Assembly (NCBI GenBank): GCA_905397405.1
Contig: CAJPVJ010000432.1
Coordinates: 1-22,415 of the forward strand
Reading direction: 5' to 3'
Source of the DNA: Oppiella nova
Taxonomy: Eukaryota; Arthropoda; Arachnida; Sarcoptiformes; Oppiidae
Length of the DNA: 22,415 bases
Position 1 is the stretch's first letter; each line of letters begins with the position of its first letter. The notes beneath the pieces were generated by a model. The model had not been told where the DNA came from, did no database searches, and saw only the letters and a program-made list of their open reading frames with translations. This document shows positions 10,046-18,641 of the stretch, one piece after another. The position numbers and the translations under genes were made by a program.

Positions 10046-13005
10046 ATGCATATCAAGAATAATATTGAGAAAGATGTTGATTTACCTAAAACATGGGACA
10101 TAGAGTCACTCGATTGGACACAATTGATGGTTAAAATACGGTCACTTGAGTTCTCTTATGACAGAAAAAGCAAATTTATTAATGAACTCAATATGTCTGT
10201 ACCTAAGGGTGCCATGTAAGTATGAACAATTAAGTCTAAAATTATTGGAGTGGAGTTGGTATCATGGTTTTATTTAAATTAAAATTAAACAACTTCATAT
10301 GCCCTCAGATATGGATTGCTGGGTCCGAGTGGTTGTGGAAAGACTACTGTATTAAAACTTATTTTAGGTAATATTTGTTAATAGTAAAATTTGAGATAAA
10401 TAACCAGTAATTAATTCTATCAATAATTAAAATTAATACAAAAGGCTTATTACGACCAACATATGGCAAAATTAGAATAAAAGGCAAGATACCCAATCAC
10501 CCGGATAATAATATTCCCGGTATTGGTGTTGGATTTATGCCGCAAGTAATTAATATAATACAAAATTAATATTGAACGTTTATACATAATGAATGTTGAT
10601 TTTGTTTTTATTGAGGAATTGTCACTCATTCAAGAGTTTACAGTATATGAAGCCCTTAAATACTTCAGCAAATTATATGGTATGAGCCGTGAATTGACAC
10701 TTTCGAGGATTCAATTTCTGGTAGAATTTCTAAATTTGCCCGATCCTAATAGCCTTATTACTAATATGAGGTATGATCATTTAATTGACAAATAATTTAA
10801 AAGTAAAGCAAATCTATATTTTATTTTTTTTATAGTAATTGTAATTATTTTTTTGTATATCAGTGGTGGACAGAAACGACGAGTCTCTCTATCACTGTGT
10901 CTTGTATGTTATTGTGGGAAAAGCTTTAAAACATTAATAACAAGTAACCTTTAGATTCATAGACCGCCACTTCTTATATTAGATGAGCCAACAGTGGGAA
11001 CCGATCCAATAATCCGAGAAAAGTTTGTTACAATGAGTTTATTTATTAATTATTTGTTACATGTTATTTATTAATTTATTTTTATGTCTAGAATTTGGAG
11101 ACATTTAATGTTTTTATCGCAAAGAAAGTCAACTACTATTATAATAACCACTCATTATATAGAAGAGGCCCGAAGAGCACATGTGGTACTTATAATAGAT
11201 TTACAAAAAGTTAAATTATTATATTACATAAATTGTGTGATTTAAACAATATATTTAGATATCACTGATGAGAAAAGGGGAGCTATTGGTGGAGCATTCG
11301 CCACAATATCTATTAAATCACTTTCAAACAGAGAATTTAGAGAAAGTATTCCTAAATATTTGTTTGAAATTGACTAAAGATATGCCACAAAATTATATGG
11401 ACTACAAAAGTGACAATAATGAATGTGTGAATCCTAACAAAAAACATATTCTAAATGATAAAGAGGTTAAAGAAAATAGTTTTGTTACATCTGTTAAACG
11501 ACTAGTAATACAAACCCAGAAGAACGGGATTCTTCATATGAGAAACAAACGGTAATTATTTATAATAATTTATAATACAATATAAAAAATATTGTTTTTA
11601 TTTAGCCGGCTCATATTTGAAATATTAATGCCGGCGATGTGTGTGGCATTATTTTGTTTATGCATTGGTAAAACACCAACTAATATTCAAATAGCTCTTT
11701 ATAACGGAGAATCTAATGAATCTGTGGTTAGAAACAAGGCATTCATTACACTAAGTCATGTATTTTTGAGTCATATAGACACTGAGACCATATATTTTGT
11801 AAGTTGGTTTGTAATTCAATAACTGAAAGTACGATATATTTGTTTTAAATAATTTTGGTCAATAGATAAATATGGAGTCAAAGGAAAAGGCACTCCAATC
11901 GATGTCATCAGAGGATCATAGCATTTATGGGGCTTTAATAATTGATAAAGACTTTACCGCTGCACTCATGAGGAGGTTTACCACAGATTTAAGTTTTAGT
12001 GACAATGATATTGACAGAAGTACTATTCATTTCTATGGAGATTATACAGGTTTATAACTTATATTATATTAAATTGGATATATAATACTGTATATACGGT
12101 ACTTTAGGTACTGTATGAGGTTTATTTAATTATGCATTTTCTATGAATTTATTGTTTTCAGTGACATTAATAATAAATGCTGTAATAAAGGCGATAAAAG
12201 ATGCAGAAAAAAGTTTTATAAAAGAAATAATCAGTAAATATATGCCATTAAATGAGAATTTACAAGAAGTACCACAAAATCGGATGTTTGATTCAGTGGT
12301 CCAAGCGATGGATCCACCGGTGTATGGATCAAATGATTTTGGATTTCAAAGCTATTTTTCACCAGGAATTGTATTATCTAACATATACTTCATGACAATG
12401 GGAATCACTGCCGTTATATTTGTCTTGGAGTCCAATAGTGGTCTATTGGAGCGTTCACTGCTAACTGGCCTTAAGATGCGTGAGATAATAATATCGCAAG
12501 TTTTCATCCAGCTCATTATGATGATCTGTCAGACGATACTTATGATAGCAATGCTATTATATGTGTTTAATGTGCCAAACAGTGGATACATTTTGGACAT
12601 TATTCTAATTGTTTTCCTGCAGGGGATCGCTGGCATGGGTTTTGGTTAGTATTCAGTCGATATTAATCAGTTTGGTTTGAATCTTACAAGTATTATCTCA
12701 TAGGTCTTGCAATATCATCGACGATGAAAGAAGTGCAATGGGTATCGATGATCACAATGAGCACATCCATCATCTATTTGTATCTCTCGGGGTTTGTTTG
12801 GCCACTCCATGGCATGCCTGTTCTCATGCGACGCCTGAGTCTTGTTTTGCCACAAACCCTGCCTTTGAAAGCATTGCGAGATATCATGAATAAAGGCTTA
12901 TCTTTTGGCTATCAATCCGTTGATCTCGGGTTTATCGTAACAACAATTTGGATATTTATATTCATATTAATTCATGTAATTATGAAGAAATGTAGGATTT
13001 TTTAA
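10046..13005 (+). CDS. ABC transporter subfamily H half-transporter, copy C (complete, 713 aa)
   Basis: Twelve exons: 10046-10215, 10309-10367, 10445-10545, 10616-10770, 10864-10903, 10955-11022, 11092-11185, 11259-11551, 11606-11798, 11866-12049, 12162-12644 and 12704-13005. They total 2142 nt in phase, with every junction GT-AG and the same intron positions as copy B. Walker A GPSGCGKT is at residues 62-69, Q110 is the Q-loop, SGGQ is at 162-165, Walker B LILDEPTVGTDP follows, and the H-loop histidine is 219. The membrane domain has one helix before and five after a long extracellular loop, with the motifs MDPPVYGS and LPQTLPL shared with paralogues. The expected role is a dimeric ABCH exporter or lipid transporter of unknown substrate. 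It sits in the left repeat arm as the inverted duplicate of copy D, and it keeps most of the residues shared with A, B and E. Confidence 0.95.
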
Positions 13006-14591
13006 GATCAAATGTTTTCATAATTTTAATTTTTTATGTTTGCGTTGATGTTTACGTTTTTATTGAAACTTCACATTTCAATAGAAAAGATTTATCACAT
13101 AATTGATAACTCTTTTACGTTTTTGTCATTAATGTATATTAAAAAAGTATATCGCTGATTATCAGTTGATAGTTTAAAGAATTATCTCAAAAACTGCATT
13201 TAATTTTAAAAATATTTTCTCACTTTTATTTTTTGGGTTTTATTGAAAAAATAATTAAATAAGTAAATTTTAAGTATTATTTGTTATTTGATATTTTAAT
13301 AATTTGATAGTAAAGGTCTCCGATATTAATTTATTGAAATGCTTTGGGAATGAAAAAAGTAAATAATATATGAATTGCCATATTATTTATGAATTCAATG
13401 AACAAACAGGAAACTATTTCATTGAATACTGGATTTAATAGCAAAATCAGGGCAAATTACTTTCGCATTAATTAAGTTTGTGTACACTTTATACACTATA
13501 AACCATAAGTCAGTCTTATTTATGTTTTTATCTTAATCTTGTTTTTTAATTATATTAATATTTTAATTAATTTTCAATCATATATTTGAGAGCATTTAAT
13601 TTGTATGAATTAAAATAAAATATTAAATTAAAACTTTTTAAATACTATTTATACAAAGTTTTTCAAACAAATTAATAAACACTTTAAAATGACACAAAAT
13701 ATTTAACCATTTAATGAGATGCAGGTGAAAGTCGTTGTAAAAACTGACTATTTATTTGTAAATAAGATGTCTATTAAACCGAAAAAATTTGAATTTAATG
13801 TTCATTTTTTGTGCCGATGTCTGCGACAACTGTCTGGTCTGTCCAGATATCCTTGAATTAGTTTTAGTGATAATTTTTTGGATTCTTTTGGCAAATTCAT
13901 AAAAGCCATTGAAATGTATATCTTATGCAACTTTAACCAACTCTTGCACCGGGAGGTGGTTATACAAAAGACCTTAAATATCAATTAATTACAGCACATA
14001 GAGTCCAAAAATGCGATAAAAATCACTGCCTTTGTGAGTGTATTAATTCATTAAAACATTTTAAGTGCATTATAAATGTACCTGTATAATGATTTAAATT
14101 TACATTCAATATTTTGAACACGTTTATAATTAAATAAGAAATAAAGCACAGGTAGCAAAAAATGTATAAAAATATCTCGTGGCCATAACATTTATTAAGC
14201 CAAAATATAAAAGTAACAAAAAAATCTTATTTTTAGTATCAAATTAAGCGAATAAAAAAGTGATTCCGATGAATTATTTATGCGCTAGATATAAAACTTA
14301 ATATTCAATCAAAAGTAAAGGTAAAAAAATGTTTTTATGTAAAAAATGTTTTTATCGCTATTTTCAACGACATTTGGTTTGAAATTTTTATTAATTAGTT
14401 ATTTGATCTGATAACACGCCCTTAGTATTATAATAAATTCACTCGCGTATATCCATATAATTTTATTTATTTTTTGCTCAATGCTTTACATCCCGGAGCT
14501 CCACTAACACACTGTACTCTTAGAGGACGAGTATCTTTACGGTAGAAGAGAGTTCATTACCAGAGATTAGAAATCATATAAAGAAATGTAC
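13006..14591. other. Gene-free inner part of the left arm
   Basis: About 1.6 kb of AT-rich sequence downstream of copy C, mirrored at 17081-18641. No gene is supported. Two weak minus-strand stretches were seen: a 60-codon frame at 13802-13984, and a short frame at 14467-14553 ending in peptide VQCVSGAPGCKALSKK. A 32-bp segment at 13179-13210 is absent from the right arm and is bounded by TTTAAA repeats, as in slippage-type deletion or insertion. Confidence 0.5.
13179..13210. repeat. 32-bp indel between repeat arms, bounded by TTTAAA microhomology
   Basis: The left arm has TTTAAA, then 32 bases ending again in TTTTAAA; the right arm has a single TTTAAAAATATTTTC at the matching place (about 18470). 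One event accounts for 32 of the 36 bp length difference between the arms. Direction (loss on the right or gain on the left) cannot be set from two copies, though microhomology at both ends is typical of deletion. Confidence 0.75.
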
Positions 14592-14592
14592 A

Positions 14593-16133
14593 TGTAACCA
14601 TCAGTGCGCTGTCGACTTCATTAACCTAGAGTACCTGGTCCACAAAGTTGGCAGACTGTCCAGGATCAGATATGTCACTAAAGAACCCTTTCAATACATA
14701 CCATTAATTGGCTATACATTTTTTATGGTACACATATTTATATAGATTTTATTCATATATTTATTATCGCATTCAAAATGTTTTATATGATTTTCGCCTA
14801 CATTTTGATATATTCTATGAGAACCCAATATTATATAATATTTTATATAAGATTGTTTATATAGTAAGCAATGGAAATATAATTTGTGATGTGTTGACAG
14901 CACTCATGCATTTACGTCAAGAGTGGAAAGGGAGCCAAGTTTGACCCAAACCTGATGACCAAAACACTCGCTCACCTCAACAATAACGATATTCCGGTGA
15001 GTATTGTCCATACAATACACGGTATGACACAAACAAATCTAATATAATACTATGTTTTCTCAATAGATTTTGATTTAGAAAGTACTGTATATCACAAAAA
15101 TCTTATGCTTTTGTTTGTCAATCATTGCATTGGTTTCTCTATATTTCTTTTGTTGCCTTAAATTCTTTATGCAATTTGTGTTGGATTTCGTGCCAACGGT
15201 TTATTCAATAGAAATATAATTATATACACACTATAATTATATTATACAGAATGTTTTTTAAGCTAAATAAATATAATACCAAAATAATTCCAATATACTA
15301 ATAATAATACTATAACATACACTGTAATTAGTTTAATCAATATCAAGAATTTGAAATATTAATAACTTATAAAATTAAATGCAACATAAATTGAATATTA
15401 TAATTATTTACGAACAGAGCTGGGTGATATTGTACCCGGAGGGTACATTTTTCGACCAGGTCTACCCTGAAGTATTAGATAACAGTAGGAAATACTGCGA
15501 AAAAATTGGTTACCAGCCCTTCAGGAATCTATTAATACCGCGTTCGCGGGCATTGCAAGTGATTTGTAAGCATTTTAGGGATCAATTCGATGTTATACTC
15601 GATCTCACGATTATATACCCAAACACGAAGGGGTCGGACGGCACCAGACACTCATCGCCTTCTATTATCGGTCATTTGAAATGCTATTCAATTCTTATAT
15701 TACATAACATTGAATATAATTTATCTAGTACTCAATAGTACTCAACTAACTTATTTTTCTAATTTCAATAGAGTATTTTAGCGGTGTTCACCCAAAAGTA
15801 GAAATTATAGTCAAATTCATTGACATCAATGAATTGCCAAAAAGTGATAATGAATTAAAGAAGTGGTTATACGAGTTGTACCGTAAGAAAGACGATCTCT
15901 TGACTGAGTATTATTCATCAGATAAATCTATTTGTGAGATATTTGATGTGAATCCGGGAATAGTCATTAAAAACAGAGCCTGGCCTTTTATTAAATCTCA
16001 ACTCATAGGCTCATTATTTGCGTTACCATTCCTTTTCACGACAAATGGTTTTCAGACATATTTGTACACACTTTTGGCTACTTTTATCATTTGTTACACA
16101 CAACTAATCGTATATTTCTGTGTCCTAAACTAA
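14593..16133 (+). pseudogene. AGPAT5: AGPAT5-like 1-acylglycerol-3-phosphate acyltransferase, 5'-truncated at the repeat junction
   Basis: Four exons: 14593-14727, 14901-14996, 15418-15670 and 15772-16133, reading 281 residues in phase. The family transfers an acyl chain to lysophosphatidic acid in ER, mitochondrial or nuclear-envelope membranes. Motif I NHQCAVD, with catalytic His and Asp, begins at the second codon. Next come IPLIGYTFFM/HSCIYVK (the motif II region), YPEGT (motif III) and LTIIYPN (motif IV), then two C-terminal hydrophobic segments. Order and spacing fit human AGPAT5, which has about 90 residues before NHQ, including a membrane helix. Here homology stops at the inner end of the left repeat arm (14591), with no start codon or first exon visible upstream. 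Motif III reads EGTF where the family usually has EGTR. The remaining frame and splice sites are intact, so the loss is recent, 5' exons lie elsewhere, or the assembly is wrong. Poly(A) signal candidate at 16221-16226. Confidence 0.8.
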
Positions 16134-16457
16134 CTTTTACAATATTCATAATTAATTATAAAAACATTTTAAGTTAATACAACTTTAAAAATTTTGTTTA
16201 AAAATTTATAAAACACTATAAATAAATATATTAGCAAAAATAAATAATCAATCCGACTGTATATTTTAAAATAAGCTTTTTTATTTTTGAACTTGTTTAT
16301 AAACTTAACAAAAATGCTTTAAATTAGGACCACATTTTTGAAGTCTTATTTAAAATGTTTGTATGAAATATCTTTAAAGACATTACAAAACGAGATGTTT
16401 TTGCGAAATATTGGTGCGAATTGTATGGCAGGCTGTCCGTCGTGCGACTCAAATGGC
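16134..16457. other. Convergent intergenic gap between the acyltransferase and the Trp/Gly-rich gene
   Basis: About 320 bp of AT-rich sequence where two genes end facing each other. AATAAA at 16221-16226 and a second near 16240 suit the plus-strand acyltransferase. A minus-strand AATAAAA (plus tttatt near 16280) suits the Trp/Gly-rich gene, so the 3' UTRs may overlap. Nothing else is seen. Confidence 0.45.
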
Positions 16458-16929
16458 TTATTTCCAGCCCCACCCGTTGGACAGACCTCTATTCAAGCCC
16501 CAACCGGATGACAGACCACCGTTCCAACCACGGTTCCATCCCAGGCCTCCCAAACCGGAGTTCAACACCACAGATCTGCCGCCCCAACCGCCGCCCAGGG
16601 AACGACCCCATCCGTTGTTACCCCACCCGTTGTTAGACCAGCCGTTGCTCAGACCCCAGCCGTTGTTTCCCCAGCCGTTGCTCAGACCCCAACTGTTTCC
16701 GCCCCATCCGCGGCCCCAACCGTTATTCCATCCATTACTGAGTCCACTGTTCCAGCCGTCATCCCATCGGTTCCACGACCCGAGTCCCAGTCCACCCCAT
16801 CCACCGACGCGGACCGAGGGGTTCGCCACAGCAATGGCTACTAAAGCGGCTAAGATCTGCCGTCAAAAAACAATTTAATTAATAAATGCACAAATATTTA
16901 GAGAATTATATTCTTACCAATAATTTCAT
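16458..16929 (-). CDS. Secreted Trp/Gly/Asn-rich repetitive protein, 136 aa
   Basis: Two coding exons on the minus strand: 16929-16918 (four codons) and 16856-16458, joined by a 61-bp GT-AG intron. The joined start MKLLILAALVAIAVA is a textbook signal peptide, with cleavage likely before NPSV. The mature part of about 120 residues is built from imperfect short repeats such as NNGWG, LSNGWG and GGWGG. It holds 19 tryptophans by hand count and no cysteine, so it has no disulfide-based fold. I recognise no named family; structural (cuticle, silk, adhesive) and glycine-rich antimicrobial roles are all possible, none shown. The first exon holding only the start of the signal peptide is typical of arthropod secreted and cuticle proteins. 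Copies of the repeat codons make the complementary strand look like a proline-rich ORF, which is a shadow. Confidence 0.85.
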
Positions 16930-17020
16930 GTTCAAAATGATGGCTTGTTTTGTCGGTCTGTTTAGTATTGAATACTGAATACAATCCCAAAAAGCGATAT
17001 AATTCTCACATCTTTTGAGC

Positions 17021-17040
17021 GCCTCTTTATATACTTTGTA
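17021..17040 (-). promoter_or_regulatory. TATA box of the Trp/Gly-rich gene
   Basis: The minus strand reads GTATATAAAGAGGCGC, with TATAAA at 17031-17026, about 97 bp upstream of the start codon at 16929. A transcription start about 30 bp downstream (near 17000) would give a leader of about 70 nt. The box lies 50 bp inside the spacer from the right-arm boundary at 17081, so the core promoter is single copy while farther upstream sequence belongs to the repeat. Confidence 0.6.
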
Positions 17041-17080
17041 TGAAAGCCTTGGGTTTTGCCTCACATTCGCTGCATTTATC

Positions 17081-18641
17081 GTACATTTCTTTATATGATT
17101 TCTAATCTCTGGTAATGAACTCTCTTCTACCGTAAAGATACTCGTCCTCTAAGAGTACAGTGTGTTAGTGGAGCTCCGGGATGTAAAGCATTGAGCAAAA
17201 AATAAATTAAATTATATGGATATACGCAAGTGAATTTATTATAATACTAAGGGCGTGTTATCAGATCAAATAACTAATTAATAAAATTTAAAACCAAATG
17301 TCGTTGAAAAATAGCGATAAAAACATTTTTTACATAAAAAAGACTTTTTTACCTTTACTTTTGATTGAATATTAAGTTTTATATCTAGCGCATAAATAAT
17401 TCATCGGAATCACTTTTTTATATGCTTAATTTGATACTAAAAATAAGATTTTTTTTGTTACTTTTATATTTTGGCTTAATAAATGTTATGGCCACGAGAT
17501 ATTTTTATAATTTTTTTGCTACCTGTGCTTTATTTCTTATTTAATTATAAACGTGTTCAAAATATTGAATGTAAATTTAAATCTTTATACAGGTACATTT
17601 ATAATGCACTTAAAATGTTTTAATGAATTAATACACTAATAAAGGCAGTGATTTTTATCGCATTTTTGGACTCTATGTGCTGTAATTAATTGATATTTAA
17701 GGTCTTTTGTATAACCACCTCCTGGTGCAAGAGTTGGTTAAAGTTGCATAAGATATACATTTCAATGGCTTTTAGGAATTTGCAAAAGAATCCAAAAAAT
17801 TATCACTAAAACTAATTCAAGGATATCTGGACAGACCAGACAGTTGTCGCAGACATCGGCACAAAAAATGAACATTAAATTGAAATTTTTTCGGTTTAAT
17901 AGACATCTTATTTACAAATAAATAGTCAGTTTTTACAACCACTTTCGCCTGCATCTCATTAAATGGTTAAATATTTTGTTTCATTTTAAATTTGTATTTA
18001 TTAATTAGTTTGAAAAACTTTGTATAAATAGTATTTAAAAAGTTTTAATTTAATATTTTATTTTAATTCATGCAAATTAAATGCTCTCAAATATATGATT
18101 GGAAATTAATTAAAATATTAATATAATTAAAAAACAAGATTAAGATAAAAACATAAATAAGACTGACTTATGGTTTATAGTGTAAAAAGTGTACACAAAC
18201 TTAATTAATGCGAAAGTAATTTGCCCTGATTTTGCTATTAAATCCAGTATTCAATGAAATAGTTTCCTGTTTGTTCATTGAATTCATAAATAATATGGCA
18301 ATTTATATATTATTTACTTTTTTCATTCCCAAAGCATTTCAATAAATTAATATCGGAGACCTTTACTATCAAATTATTAAAATATCAAATAACAAATAAT
18401 ACTTAAAATTTACTTATTTAATTATTTTTTCAATAAAACCCAAAAAAATAAAAGTGAGAAAATATTTTTAAACTATCAACCGATAATCAGCGATATACTT
18501 TTTAAATATACATTAATGACAAAAACGTAAAAGAGTTATCAATTATGTGATAAATCTTTTCTATTGAAATGTGAAGTTTCAATAAAAACGTAAACATGAA
18601 CGCAAACATAAAAAAAATTAAAATTATGAAAACATTTGATC
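17081..18641. other. Gene-free inner part of the right arm
   Basis: About 1.55 kb of AT-rich sequence, mirror of 13006-14591, downstream of copy D. No gene is supported. The 125 bases nearest the junction (17081-17205) are identical to the left arm and include a short plus-strand frame (17119-17205) ending ...SGAPGCKALSKK. The counterpart of the 60-codon frame of the left arm, near 17700-17875, is interrupted by a one-base length change, so that frame is probably not a gene. Confidence 0.5.

Larger units (their letters stand above)
9452..14591. repeat. Left arm of a ~5.1-kb inverted repeat (pairs with 17081-22184)
   Basis: Read on the plus strand, this segment matches the reverse complement of 17081-22184 from end to end. 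Outer edge: aataagtaacacc at 9452 equals the complement ending at 22184, and the bases outside differ. Inner edge: homology stops at 14591/17081, where the left side goes into an acyltransferase exon and the right side into the promoter of the Trp/Gly-rich gene. Hand counts in non-coding parts give about 1.5-2.5% substitutions. The arm lengths differ by 36 bp, 32 of them one indel at 13179-13210. It contains ABCH copy C. I see no transposon ends, target-site duplication or transposase, so this looks like a segmental duplication. Confidence 0.95.

Noticed and set aside
13802-13984. 60-codon minus-strand frame in the left arm
   Set aside because: The matching place in the right arm has a one-base length change that breaks the frame, so nothing suggests selection for coding.
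14708-14944. 78-codon plus-strand frame overlapping the acyltransferase
   Set aside because: It consists largely of the 173-bp intron read in a frame that differs from exon 14901-14996; splicing phase and AGPAT5 similarity support the exon model.
16411-16878. Plus-strand proline-rich frame of 155 codons
   Set aside because: It is the complement of the Trp/Gly-rich gene: CCA/CCN proline codons mirror TGG and GGN. The minus strand has a signal peptide, a valid intron and a TATA box; the plus strand has none.
16900-17150. Stop-to-stop frame of about 80 codons on the minus strand across the right-arm boundary
   Set aside because: It has no start codon before the signal-peptide ATG at 16929 and runs over the TATA box and leader of the Trp/Gly-rich gene, so it is most likely non-coding.
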